From positions 1 to 45,087 of the forward strand of contig JAUSJT010000004.1 of NCBI GenBank assembly GCA_030647485.1: a stretch of DNA of 45,087 nucleotides. The letters run 5' to 3'. The DNA comes from a bacterium. Its GTDB lineage: Bacteria; Patescibacteriota; Minisyncoccia; Minisyncoccales; UBA10102. The translations under genes were made by a program, and so were the position numbers. Every line of letters begins with the position of its first letter. Position 1 is the stretch's first letter. The notes under the pieces are model-generated. The model saw only the letters and a program-made list of their open reading frames with translations. It did not search any database and was not told the DNA's origin. Positions 8,725-19,500 of this stretch are shown piece after piece.

Positions 8725-9627
8725 ATGACTACAATTATACAAAGAGAAAATAAAAAGTATCCAAAGCTGTTGGCTCAGATTGGAGACGCGCCAAAGCAGC
8801 TGTATTATAAAGGTACTTGGGATGCTACGATTTTTGAACATTGTCTTGCGGTGGTAGGTACGAGAAAAATGACAACGTATGGCAAGCGCATGACAGAGCA
8901 GCTGGTAGGGGAAATTGCCAGCGCAGGAATCACCATTGTTTCTGGATTCATGTATGGTATTGATGCTGCCGCTCACAAAGCCGCGCTACGGGCTGGCGGT
9001 AGAACCATTGCGGTAATGCCATGTGGTATTGACATGATTCATCCTTCAGACCAAGCAGACCTGTACAAAGAAATTGTAGACATGGGAGGGCTTGTGCTTT
9101 CTGAATACGAAGGGAATTTTCAGCCTTTACTCTGGACATATCCAAAGCGAAACCGCATTGTGGCAGGCCTTTCTCAAGCAACGCTTGTGGTAGAGGCGGG
9201 AGAAAAATCTGGTTCTCTGATTACTGCACATTTTGCCAAGAAATACAGAAGAAAACTTTTTGTGGTGCCAGGCCCACTTACCAGCAGCGTATCAGTCGGA
9301 ATTATGCAGCTTATCAAAGAAGGGGCAGAAGTGGTTGGCGGCGCAAAAGATGTGCTGGATTTTTATCGCTCGAATCTTGGATTTTCTTTGCGCTTTATCC
9401 CGCCAGCTGGCGGGAGCCCTACGCGTCTGCAGAAAACCCAAGATCCTCGCTCTCTTTCTACTCTCGAAGAAAAAGTTCTAGAGGAGTTGCGAGCGGAGCC
9501 AAAAGAAGTTGACGAATTGGCTCGTTTGTTTGGCGCTTCAGCTGCTCACATTGGAAGCGTTCTCTCTTTTCTTGAATTATCTGGTGCGATAACAAATGAA
9601 AATGGAAAGTACGGTATCATTTCCTAA
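8725..9627 (+). CDS. dprA: DNA-processing protein DprA/Smf
   Basis: Rossmann-like core 'AVVGTRKMTTYGKRM...VSGFMYGIDAAAHKAALRAGGRTIAVMPCGID...LSEYEGNFQP...FPKRNRIVAGLSQATLVVEAGEKSGSLITA'-type sequence (YPKRNRIVAGL here). The ORF track start at 8527 is extended. Confidence 0.93.
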   Translation: MTTIIQRENKKYPKLLAQIGDAPKQLYYKGTWDATIFEHCLAVVGTRKMTTYGKRMTEQLVGEIASAGITIVSGFMYGIDAAAHKAALRAGGRTIAVMPCGIDMIHPSDQADLYKEIVDMGGLVLSEYEGNFQPLLWTYPKRNRIVAGLSQATLVVEAGEKSGSLITAHFAKKYRRKLFVVPGPLTSSVSVGIMQLIKEGAEVVGGAKDVLDFYRSNLGFSLRFIPPAGGSPTRLQKTQDPRSLSTLEEKVLEELRAEPKEVDELARLFGASAAHIGSVLSFLELSGAITNENGKYGIIS

Positions 9628-11159
9628 TGCTTATTAAAGTTTCATCTGCGGCAAATTCCGGTTTGGAAGCAATAGGAGTAGATGTTGAAGTAAGCGTTTC
9701 AAACAGGGGACTGCCCGGTTTTGACATTGTTGGCTTGGCGGGCAAAGCGGTAGAAGAAAGCAAGGAGCGCGTACGAGCTGCGATTGGCAACTCGCGCATG
9801 GAATTTCCACAGCGAAAAATCACGGTAAATCTTGCGCCGGCAGATATTCTTAAGGAGGGCTCTTTTTACGATTTGCCCATTGCCGTTGGCATTATGGCTT
9901 CTGTTCTTCAATACGAAGTTCCTAAAGACAGTTTATTTTTTGGAGAGCTTTCGCTCGACGGCTCTTTGCGCCACACCAGGGGAGCGGTGCTTATGGCGTT
10001 TTTTGCAAAAGAGCAGGGGCTGAAAAACATTTTTGTACCGTTTCCATCGGCAAATGAAGCGGCAATTATCAAGGGCGTTCATGTATATGCAGTAGAAAAT
10101 CTTTCACAATTGGCTGGGTTTTTATTAGGTAAAGTTGTATTGCAGCCCATCGTGTATGAGGAGCACGTTGAACACATTGAAGATATAGAGTTTGATATGG
10201 CAGAGGTGCTTGGCCAGGAGTATGCCAAACGAGCCATAGAAATTGCAGCTGCCGGAGGGCATAATATTTTAATGATAGGAAGTCCTGGTTCTGGAAAAAC
10301 TATGCTGGCGCGGGCATTGCCAGGCATTCTGCCGCACCTTAACGAAGAGGAGTCGTTAGAGGTGACAAAATTATATTCTGTTGCAGGGTCTATGCCTCCG
10401 CAAGGTTCGCTTATTACTACGCGTCCGTTTCGTTCTCCGCATCACACTATTTCTCAAATTGGGTTAATCGGCGGAGGTAGTAAGCCCCAGCCAGGCGAAG
10501 TGAGCTTGGCGCACAGGGGGGTACTGTTTTTAGATGAATTTAATGAGTTCCCTCGATCAGTGTTAGAATCTTTGCGCCAGCCCGTAGAAGACGGTGTGCT
10601 CACCATATCAAGAGCCAGAGAGCGGGTAACGTATCCATGCCGCTTTATGCTTGTGGCGTCATCTAACCCTTGCCCTTGCGGTTATTTAGGTCATTCAAAA
10701 AAACCGTGCGTGTGTTCTCCACGAGAAATAAGAAAATACAGAAAACGGGCATCCGGCCCTATTCTTGACCGCATTGATCTTCATGTGGATGTTCCAGAAG
10801 TTGATATTGAGAAATTTGCAGAAAATCAGAGAGCTTCTTCATTGTCCGAGCCGTCGTCTGTTATTCGAGAAAGAATAGCAGCGGTTCGCCGCAAGCAGAC
10901 AATGCGCCTTGAGGGGGAGCACATTTTTACCAACGGGGAGATGAAAAACTCTCACATCAAAAAATACGCGAAACTTTCTAGGGAGGCGGAGTTGATTCTG
11001 ACGAGAGCGGGGTTGCAGTATCAGTTGTCTGCCCGGTCGTACATGAAGTTAATAAAGATTTCACGCACCATAGCAGATTTGGCAGACGCAGAGCATATTG
11101 AGAGGGATCATGCGCTAGAAGCGCTACAGTATCGTCCAAAAACATACGAACTTGACTAA
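9627..11159 (+). CDS. comM: YifB/ComM family Mg-chelatase-like AAA+ ATPase
   Basis: VDVEVSVSNRGLPGFDIVGLAGKAVEESKERVRAAI...; Walker A GSPGSGKTMLARALPGILP; FRSPHHTIS; NPCPCGYLGH. Confidence 0.95.
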   Translation: MLIKVSSAANSGLEAIGVDVEVSVSNRGLPGFDIVGLAGKAVEESKERVRAAIGNSRMEFPQRKITVNLAPADILKEGSFYDLPIAVGIMASVLQYEVPKDSLFFGELSLDGSLRHTRGAVLMAFFAKEQGLKNIFVPFPSANEAAIIKGVHVYAVENLSQLAGFLLGKVVLQPIVYEEHVEHIEDIEFDMAEVLGQEYAKRAIEIAAAGGHNILMIGSPGSGKTMLARALPGILPHLNEEESLEVTKLYSVAGSMPPQGSLITTRPFRSPHHTISQIGLIGGGSKPQPGEVSLAHRGVLFLDEFNEFPRSVLESLRQPVEDGVLTISRARERVTYPCRFMLVASSNPCPCGYLGHSKKPCVCSPREIRKYRKRASGPILDRIDLHVDVPEVDIEKFAENQRASSLSEPSSVIRERIAAVRRKQTMRLEGEHIFTNGEMKNSHIKKYAKLSREAELILTRAGLQYQLSARSYMKLIKISRTIADLADAEHIERDHALEALQYRPKTYELD

Positions 11160-11161
11160 AA

Positions 11162-11201
11162 CTAAACCGAGTTTAGTTGTGGAGAACTAAACTCGGTTTA
11201 A
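11162..11201. repeat. Paired-hairpin repeat (15-10-15 family)
   Basis: CTAAACCGAGTTTAG-TTGTGGAGAA-CTAAACTCGGTTTAA. Confidence 0.8.
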
Positions 11202-11208
11202 GCAACAT

Positions 11209-11592
11209 ATGGCGGAACATAATACAATAGGGGAAGAAGGGGAAGAGACTGCTAAGAGGTATTTGGAGAGCAAGGGATATAAAATTATTGCAAGAAATTG
11301 GAAGACTAAACGAGCGGAAATTGACATTATTGCTTGTCTTAACCAGGGGTTTTTGGGGCTAGGCAAGAGCCTGCTTGTCTTTGTAGAGGTGCGGACAAAA
11401 CGTCATGAACAGTACGGCACGCCGGAAGAAACCATTGATTATGAAAAACGCATGAGACTGCGGCGAAACGCAACAGCATATATTCATCGAACAAAATACC
11501 GCGGTCCATACCGTATAGACGCCATTTGTTTGATTATTGGGAGCAACGGACTTCAACGTATAGATCACTACGAAAGTATTGTCGAAACTTAG
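11209..11592 (+). CDS. yraN: YraN family (UPF0102) endonuclease-like protein
   Basis: GEEGEETAKRYLESKGYKIIARNWKTKRAEIDIIA...LVFVEVRTKR. Confidence 0.9.
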   Translation: MAEHNTIGEEGEETAKRYLESKGYKIIARNWKTKRAEIDIIACLNQGFLGLGKSLLVFVEVRTKRHEQYGTPEETIDYEKRMRLRRNATAYIHRTKYRGPYRIDAICLIIGSNGLQRIDHYESIVET

Positions 11593-11627
11593 TCTCACTA
11601 AGGTGTGAATAACTTAACCTGGTTAAG
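11588..11627. repeat. Paired-hairpin repeat (15-10-15 family) overlapping the yraN stop codon
   Basis: CTTAGTCTCACTAAG-GTGTGAATAA-CTTAACCTGGTTAAG. Confidence 0.75.
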
Positions 11628-11655
11628 GATATAATGGTATACTGATACATTATAT

Positions 11656-13902
11656 ATGCGCAAGATTCTGAATTTTATTACGAGTATAAGCATTTGGGGA
11701 GTGGTGTTTCTGGTTCCTCTAGCTTTTTCCCCATGGACCTTTGAGGCGTTTGAGTTCAACAAGCTGTACCTTCTTTTCTTTCTGGTTCTTATAGGAACCA
11801 TTGCGTGGTTGGCAAAGATGGTGTTCGTGGACCGGGAGATACGACTCAAGAGAACTCCCTTGGATATTCCAATCATTCTTTTTGCAACCCTGGCGAATAT
11901 CTCGTCATTCTTCTCTTCTGACCGCTGGTCTTCTATGTTTGGGTATTATGGGAGGTTCTCTGACAGCGCAATGGCCTTGGGAAGCTTTGTGGGCCTTTAC
12001 TTCTTGATTATCAATACCGTAGAAAAGCCCCAGCGCCTTCTTAACTGGTTTTTGGGAGCTGTGGCTATTGTTATTGCTACAAGCTATCTCTCTTTGTTCC
12101 AGGTATGGCAGCAGTTTTCCGTCTCTGTGTGGCCGATGATAAAGCAGGTAGGATTTAACCCTGTTTCAGCAAGTCTGGAAGGATTCTCGGTTTTTCTTGC
12201 AGCCATTGCGGCTTTTTTGGCTTTTCAGAGCGTAAAACCAGAGGTACGGGTTTTTTCTAGGATAGGGTATGGAGTGCTTGCCTTGGGGGGCTTGGGGATT
12301 TTGCTTTTGGCAGATATCTCAAAAGCGTGGGTTGTGCTATTGCTTGGTCTCTTGTTCGCGCTTGTAGCCGGCTTCATGGTTCACTTTCGTGCTAGCAAAA
12401 AAGGAGGGATGTGGAATCTATGGTTTCCTTTCTCGTTATTGCTGTTCGCAGTCGTCTTCCTCTTTTCTCCTGCTTTTGTAAGCACGAGTATCCGCATGCC
12501 AGCAGTTCCTCAAGAACCAATGCTTTCCCAGGAATTATCCTGGAGTATTGCATGGAACACGGCGACAGAGGACATAAAGCATATACTGGTAGGATCTGGT
12601 CCTGGAACCTTTGCCATTGATTTTTCAAAATATCGGCCAGCAGAATTCAATACGGGAGGCCTCTGGCAGACTCGTTTTGACCGATCGCAAAGCCACTGGA
12701 GCGAAATACTCGCTACCACAGGATTTCTCGGCATTCTTTCATATATTCTTTTAATAGGATTTTTCTTGCTGGCTTCTTGGTTGCTGCTTTCTAAAAAGAA
12801 TATGTGGCCGTTCTTGGTAGTACTTCTTTCTCTTCTTGTTTCCCAGTTTGTCTATTATCAGACCTTGAGTCTTGGTCTTGCGTTTTGGCTATTTTTGGCA
12901 TTGGGCGTGTTGTCGTGGGAACGTCCAGTTCAAGAATTCGTGTTTTCTTTGCGCAAGTTCCCGGAGTTTGAGATTGGGGCAAAAGTGCTGTTTTTGGCTG
13001 TTGCTTTGGTGGCAGGAGGAATGTCGTACAATGCCGCGAGATTTTACCTTGCCGATACGCATTATCTCCTAGCGCAGAATACAGGCCGTTCAGGCTCAAA
13101 AGATCCTTCAGGCTCGATGAGAGGAGTAAATATTGCGAGGAGTATTGACCATGGGTTAGAGGCGATACGCCTGAATCCGTATCAGGCAGAGTATAAAATG
13201 TTTGCTAGCCGTTCGTATCTTTCTCGTGCATTGGCGGAATTGCAAAAACCAGAGAGTGAACGCGACCAAGCTGGAATTTCAAGAGACGTGCAGCTTGCCA
13301 TTGCTCATGCCACCAGAGCAACCCAGATGAGCCCAAAAAGGGTGGCAACATGGGAGACTCAGGGTTCTGTGTATCGGGATATCAAGCTTGCAGCCGGAGC
13401 CTTAGAGTGGGGGATCAGTTCTTTTGAAACAGCCATTGTTTTGGAACCCACCAACCCTATACTGCATACTGAATTAGGCAAGCTTTATGCAGCAAACGAA
13501 CAGAACGACAAGGCAAAGGAGCAGTTTGAGAAAGCAGCAGCGCTAAAAGCCGATTACGTGGAGGCGCAGCTGCAGCTTGCCCTTATCTTTGAGAAAGAGA
13601 AGGATGTGCCTGGCGCTATTGCAAAGATAAAAGCTATTGCGCTACAATATCCTTTAGACGCAGAGTCTTTGTTCCAGTTGGGGCGGCTGCAATACAACAA
13701 CGGGCAGGTTCAAGAAGCGGTTTCGCAGTTTGAGCAGGTTCTCTTGTTGGCTCCCGCGAATTCTAATGCTAGATTCGCCTTGGGCGTTGCCTTAGAAAAG
13801 CAGGGGAAGATTGAGCAGGCAGTACAAGAGTTTAAAAGGGTTTTAGAGCTCAACCCCGGGAACGAAGCAGTCCTGCAGAAGTTGCAGGGGCTGGAGAAAT
13901 AG
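11656..13902 (+). CDS. Polytopic O-antigen-ligase/Wzy-like membrane protein with C-terminal TPRs
   Basis: ~12 hydrophobic segments, 'LVGSGPGTFAIDFSKYRP' loop, TPR-like C-terminus (LGKLYAANEQNDKAKEQFEKAAALKADYVEAQLQLA). Confidence 0.8.
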   Translation: MRKILNFITSISIWGVVFLVPLAFSPWTFEAFEFNKLYLLFFLVLIGTIAWLAKMVFVDREIRLKRTPLDIPIILFATLANISSFFSSDRWSSMFGYYGRFSDSAMALGSFVGLYFLIINTVEKPQRLLNWFLGAVAIVIATSYLSLFQVWQQFSVSVWPMIKQVGFNPVSASLEGFSVFLAAIAAFLAFQSVKPEVRVFSRIGYGVLALGGLGILLLADISKAWVVLLLGLLFALVAGFMVHFRASKKGGMWNLWFPFSLLLFAVVFLFSPAFVSTSIRMPAVPQEPMLSQELSWSIAWNTATEDIKHILVGSGPGTFAIDFSKYRPAEFNTGGLWQTRFDRSQSHWSEILATTGFLGILSYILLIGFFLLASWLLLSKKNMWPFLVVLLSLLVSQFVYYQTLSLGLAFWLFLALGVLSWERPVQEFVFSLRKFPEFEIGAKVLFLAVALVAGGMSYNAARFYLADTHYLLAQNTGRSGSKDPSGSMRGVNIARSIDHGLEAIRLNPYQAEYKMFASRSYLSRALAELQKPESERDQAGISRDVQLAIAHATRATQMSPKRVATWETQGSVYRDIKLAAGALEWGISSFETAIVLEPTNPILHTELGKLYAANEQNDKAKEQFEKAAALKADYVEAQLQLALIFEKEKDVPGAIAKIKAIALQYPLDAESLFQLGRLQYNNGQVQEAVSQFEQVLLLAPANSNARFALGVALEKQGKIEQAVQEFKRVLELNPGNEAVLQKLQGLEK

Positions 13903-14062
13903 AATATACTATATGTAGGGAATTCCCCCGACCCCCCACTTTTCACAACCCTCGGTTTTGAATAATTTCCTACACGGGGGCATTCCAAAATTTCTTTGAG
14001 AAATTTTCAGTGCAACGTCGTTACTAATGCATTTATAATTAACTCATTAATTCACGCCCACT

Positions 14063-16393
14063 ATGCAGTCAGCAAATCTTTTAGAGGGGGTTCGCAAGGT
14101 CAGTCTATATCTCGTTCTTTTACTCATTCCACTGTGGTTCCTGCCCTTGACCCAGGATCCGCTCGTGTACCAAAAACAAGCTCTTTTAATTGTTTTGGTT
14201 TTTCTTGCGTTACTGTCCTGGCTGGGCCGTGCGGTCCAGCAAGGAGAGGTATCGTTCCGAGTGACATGGCTTTATCTTCCTATAGCCCTGGTTGTTGGCG
14301 CAGTAGGGGCTTCCACGATGTTTTCTTTGTGGCGGTATGGAAGTTTCTGGGGCTTTCCCCTTAACGTTGCAGACAGTTTTCTTACCATTGCGTTTTTCGC
14401 GCTCTTGTCTGTGGTGATTATGAATAGCGTGGAGCGGGTGGCTCAGCTTGCAAAGCCCCTATTTCTTCTCTTGGTTTCAGGAGCGGTTGCGGGTATATTT
14501 GCGCTTTTGCAGGCATACGGCGTGTTCTTGGTGCCTGCGGCTTTTGCAAAAGCAGCAACCTTCAATACCGTGGGAGCCATGAATAGCGTTGCTATTCTTT
14601 CTGCGGCGCTCTTGCCATTAGCTCTTGCGCTTGCGGTAGGCGCCCAGTCTTTGAAAAAGTGGGTCTTATGGGGAACCGTTGCGGCATTCTTTGCCGTTCT
14701 GGCAGTTATCAACTTCTTTGATGCCTGGGTTGCCTTGGCAGTCGGGCTCTTGATTTTGCTTGCTTTTGGCATGTGGAATTTGAAAAAGCAAGCGCAGTCA
14801 GGATGGGTTTCAGTTCCCATGGCGCTTATCATTGTTGCTTTGTTCTTCACCATGTTCAGATTCTCTTTACCAGGTTCTCCCCAGATGCCCGTGGAGGTAA
14901 GCCCAAGCATGCAGGGGGAGTGGGGAATTGCCAAAGAAGTGTTAAAAGAGCGTGCCATTACAGGATCTGGTCCCGGCACCTTTGTATTTGATTACGCAAA
15001 GTATCGCCCCGAGTCCTTGAATCAGACCGTATTTTGGGGGACGAGATTCTCAAGTGGAGCTTCAGAGATATTGGGATGGCTTTCCCAAAAGGGCATTCTT
15101 GGGGTTCTCTCTCTTATCTTCCTTATAGCCGCCTCGGTATTCCTGGGCGTGAAGGCGCTTTTGCGCTCTTCACAAGATAGTTCTTCCTGGATGATAGGCC
15201 TGGGGCTGTTGGCATCCTTTGGAGCAACGATTGCCGCATTTGTCTTGTATCCTTCTACGCTTGTTCTTTCTTTCGTATTCTGGGTGCTTGTAGGAGGGCT
15301 TGGGGTGTTTGTAGCCGAGAATGTTAAAAAGGTTCAAGTTGCTTCCCAATCTGTTGTTGCTTTAGGTTCCTCATTTGCATTCTTGCTCGTGTTAATATTC
15401 GGTCTTGGCCTTTTGTTTGTAGGGGGACAAAAGTATATTGCAGAAGCAAAGTATCTCCAGGGAGTACGGGCTTCACAGCAGGGAAACATACAGGGGGCAA
15501 TTGAAGGTGTGGCTGGTGCCGCGACCTTGAACCCTTCGGTGGATTTGTATTGGAGAGATCTTTCCCAGTTGTATCTTTCAAGGCTTAACGAAATAAGCCA
15601 GGATGCGTCATTGTCTCAAGATCAAAAGCGCGAGCAGAGCCAGGCTGTCATACAGAACGCAGTGAATGCAGTCCAGAAGGCGGCAGCGGCAGCTCCCGCA
15701 AACATCGCAAACTGGAATGTGCAGGGATTCGTGTACCGCAGTCTTATTGGAGTTCCCGGGGCTGATACTCTTGCATTTGCTGCGTATGAGAAGGCAAAGG
15801 AGTTGGAACCATCGTCTCCTTTCAGCTGGACTGAATTGGGAAGGGTGTATATTCTTCAGGCTCAAAGCTTGACAAGCCAGAAGGGGAAAGAGGTAGAGCG
15901 CGAGACCGCATTGGCCAAAGCATTGGAGAATCTTCAGAGAGCAATTGAGTTGAAAGCGGATTATGCTCCAGCCCATTTCTTGACTGCGGCGGTATATGAG
16001 CAGCAAGGGAAAGAAGACGAAGCCATTGCAAAGCTGGAAGAAACCAAGCAGGTTGCTCCAAACGACACAGGCTTGGCATTCCAGTTGGGTACCGTGTATT
16101 GGCAAAAGAAAGACTTAGACAAGGCCCAGGCAGAGTTGGAGCGCGCCATCTCGCTTAATGCAAACTACTCTAATGCCAGGTATATTCTTGGCTTGGTGTT
16201 TGACGCAAAGAAAGATAAGGCAAAGGCATTGGAACAGTTCAATAAAATCGCAGAGCTGAATCCTGACAACGAGGAAGTAAAGAAAATTATTGCAAATATT
16301 GAAGCAGGGAAGGCGCCTCTGGATGGCATTCAGGTAAGCCAGCCCCCTGTGCCAGAAGCGCCCCCCGAGATCCAGAAAGAGGAAGGAAGGTAA
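14063..16393 (+). CDS. Paralog of the preceding O-antigen-ligase/TPR membrane protein
   Basis: Same layout: polytopic N-terminus, 'ITGSGPGTFVFDYAKYRPESLNQ', C-terminal TPRs. Confidence 0.8.
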   Translation: MQSANLLEGVRKVSLYLVLLLIPLWFLPLTQDPLVYQKQALLIVLVFLALLSWLGRAVQQGEVSFRVTWLYLPIALVVGAVGASTMFSLWRYGSFWGFPLNVADSFLTIAFFALLSVVIMNSVERVAQLAKPLFLLLVSGAVAGIFALLQAYGVFLVPAAFAKAATFNTVGAMNSVAILSAALLPLALALAVGAQSLKKWVLWGTVAAFFAVLAVINFFDAWVALAVGLLILLAFGMWNLKKQAQSGWVSVPMALIIVALFFTMFRFSLPGSPQMPVEVSPSMQGEWGIAKEVLKERAITGSGPGTFVFDYAKYRPESLNQTVFWGTRFSSGASEILGWLSQKGILGVLSLIFLIAASVFLGVKALLRSSQDSSSWMIGLGLLASFGATIAAFVLYPSTLVLSFVFWVLVGGLGVFVAENVKKVQVASQSVVALGSSFAFLLVLIFGLGLLFVGGQKYIAEAKYLQGVRASQQGNIQGAIEGVAGAATLNPSVDLYWRDLSQLYLSRLNEISQDASLSQDQKREQSQAVIQNAVNAVQKAAAAAPANIANWNVQGFVYRSLIGVPGADTLAFAAYEKAKELEPSSPFSWTELGRVYILQAQSLTSQKGKEVERETALAKALENLQRAIELKADYAPAHFLTAAVYEQQGKEDEAIAKLEETKQVAPNDTGLAFQLGTVYWQKKDLDKAQAELERAISLNANYSNARYILGLVFDAKKDKAKALEQFNKIAELNPDNEEVKKIIANIEAGKAPLDGIQVSQPPVPEAPPEIQKEEGR

Positions 16394-16431
16394 GGGAGTT
16401 GACACTTCACCTTTGAAAAAAAAGTGAAGGG

Positions 16432-16460
16432 TTGACAAGAAATCCTTGCCGCTGTATACT
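16432..16460 (+). promoter_or_regulatory. Sigma70-type promoter for rpoBC
   Basis: TTGACA (16432-16437), 17-bp spacer, TATACT (16455-16460). Confidence 0.8.
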
Positions 16461-16540
16461 AGGGTTTAGCTTAAATTACTCCCGATTTATTACCTTGCAT
16501 TATCTTCCTTTGCAACGGAATTAAGGCAGTGGATTCATTC

Positions 16541-16564
16541 ACCCTTTTTGGGATTCAAAAGGGT
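16541..16564 (+). promoter_or_regulatory. Hairpin in the rpoB 5' leader
   Basis: ACCCTTTT-TGGGATTC-AAAAGGGT, perfect 8-bp stem 16 nt upstream of the rpoB ATG. Confidence 0.5.
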
Positions 16565-16579
16565 ATTTTATATTGAAGA

Positions 16580-19500
16580 ATGACCCAACCTCTCTACATC
16601 AAGAGTTTTAGCAAGGCAAAAGTTCATCTTGATTTTCCCTATCTTGTGGAAATCCAGCATGACAGCTGGAAGCGTTTCTGGAAACAAGACTTCAAGGAAC
16701 TTTTGCAAGAGCTTTCTCCTATACGTGATTACACGAAAAAGGAGTTTGAGCTTTGGTTTCTTGATTTCAAGCTTGGCGAGCAGAATTACAAGACAGATCT
16801 TGCCGCAAAAGAGAACGACGATTCCTTTGAGGCGCCCTTGAGGATTAAGGTCCGTCTCATCAATACAAAAACAAAAGAAATTAAAGAGCAGGAAGTGTTC
16901 CTTGCTGATTTTCCTTTGATGACAGAACGAGGCACTTTCATTATCAACGGGGTGGAGCGCGTCGCCATTTCCCAGCTCATCCGTTCTCCTGGAGCGTTCT
17001 TTACATCCCAGGTGGCACGGGCAAAGAAACTGTTTGGAGCGAAAATAATCCCAAACCGTGGCGCATGGCTGGAATTAGAAACTGAACCCTCCGGTTTTAT
17101 TGCAATTCGTATTGACCGAAAGAGAAAGGCTCCGGTCACTACGCTCTTGCGAGCTTTGGGGGTTCAGACAGAGGAAGAAATGTTGGCATTATTCAAGGAC
17201 GTAGACACGGGTGAAACCAAATACATTGAAGAGACCTTAAAGAAAGATTCTGCCAAGAACCAACAAGAGGCTTTAGTTGAGATTTACAGAAGATTGAGGC
17301 CGGGAGACTATGTTACTCCAGATACCGCAAAGGAACTTATATGGAACATGTTCTTTAACTTTGAACGGTATGATCTTTCTAGGGTGGGGAGGTGGAAAAC
17401 GCTTCAGCGTTTGCCTCAACTTCAGCCAAAGAACAAAACTCCCGAAGGGGAATATAGTATTGAAGACAGGGTGTTAAAACTCCAAGATGTGGTGGAAGTG
17501 GTGAGAGAGATAATCCGGTTGAATAACACTCCAGGAGCTTTGCCTGACCAAATAGATCATTTGGGGAACAGAAGAGTAAGGACATTCGCAGAGTTTTTGC
17601 AAAACAGGCTGCGCGTAGGATTCATGCGTATGGAACGCATCATCAAAGACCGCATGTCTACGTTAGACCCTTCTACCATTACTCCGGCCCAGCTGGTGAA
17701 CCCGCGGCCTGTCATGGCAATGATAAAGGAGTTCTTCACGTCTTCTCAAATCACACAGTTCATGGACAACGAGAACCCGTTAGCAGAGCTAGAGCACAAG
17801 AGGCGGGTGTCAGCCACTGGACCCGGGGGACTGACGAGAGAGAGGGCAGGGTTCGAGGTACGAGACGTGCAGCCTTCCCACTATGGAAGGATTTGCCCTA
17901 TTCAAACCCCAGAAGGCCCCAACATTGGCTTGGTGGGGCATTTGGCGTCGTTCGCAAAGATTAATTCGTATGGGTTTATTGAAACCCCGTACTTTAAAGT
18001 AGAAAAAGGGAAAGTGACCGACAAAGTTGAATATCTCAATGCATTTGAGGAAGAGCGGCACACCATTGCTCATGCAGGAGTTCTTCTAGACGACCATGGA
18101 AAGATTATTGCAGACAAGGTTGGGGCAAGAATCCACGGGGAGCCTGGCACTGCGTCAAGAGACCAGGTTGACTATATTGACGTATCTCCTAATCAATCCA
18201 TATCCGTGGGTACGGCCTTGATTCCGTTTTTGCGGAACGATGACGCGAACCGCGCGCTCATGGGCTCTAATATGCAGCGCCAAGCAGTCCCCTTAGTAAA
18301 GCCAGAGGCTCCATACGTTGGCACTGGATTGGAAGAGATTGTTGCCAAAGACTCGGGCCTTGCCATTGTGGCTAAAGAAGATGGCGTGGTCCTTGCGGTA
18401 GACGCTAGGCATATTGTTATCACGCCCCAAAAAGCAGGGGGGAAAGCGCACGAGTATGAGTTAAAGAACTTTGTGCGAACGAACCAGTATACTTCTTTCC
18501 ATCAAAAACCCATTGTTGCAAAAGGAGAAAAAGTGAAGACAGGGCAGGTCATAGCAGACGGAGGGGGAATCGATCATGGGCGTCTTGCCCTGGGACGCAA
18601 CCTGCTGGTCGCATTCGTGCCATGGCGGGGAGGGAACTACGAAGACGCCATTATTCTTTCAGAGCGTCTGGTCAAGGAGGACGCGTACACCTCCATTCAT
18701 TTGGAAGACTTTACGTGCGACGTGAGGGAAACCAAGCTAGGCCCGGAAGTCACCACAGGAGACATCCCCAACGTGGGAGAAGAAAAGCTCAAGGACTTAG
18801 ATGAGGAAGGCGTGGTGCGCATAGGAGCCCAAGTCCGACCTAACGATATTCTCGTAGGAAAGATTTCTCCAAAGGGAGAAGCAGACCTCACGTCAGAAGA
18901 GAGGTTGCTTCGCGCTATATTCGGAGAAAAAGCCAGGGATGTGAAAGACAGCTCCCTGAATATGCCCCATGGTAAAAGAGGGAGAGTGGTGAACGTGCGA
19001 GTCTTTACCAGGGAAGAGGGCCATAAACTGGATCCCGGCGTTATGAAGAGAATTCACGTGGAGGTAGCCGAGATAAGAAGGATTCAGCCTGGAGACAAGC
19101 TAGCTGGCCGCCACGGAAACAAAGGGGTGGTGTCTTTGGTGCTTCCGGAAGAAGATATGCCGTTCATGGAAGACGGCACTCCGGTTGATATCATATTGAA
19201 TCCTTTGGGAGTTGCGTCTCGTATGAATATAGGGCAGATTTTAGAGACTCACTTGGGATGGGCCGCCAAAAAGCTCGGATATTTGGCAGTTACCCCTGGA
19301 CTGGCAGGAGCGACAGAAGAAGATATTAAGGTGGAACTGAAGAAAGCCGGTCTTCCAGAAGACGGAAAGGTTGTTTTGTACGATGGAAGAGACGGCAAGG
19401 TGTTCCCCCAGAGAATAACGGTAGGCATCATATACATGATGAAGCTTATACATATGGTGGAGGATAAGATACACATGAGGTCTATTGGGCCGTACTCTTT

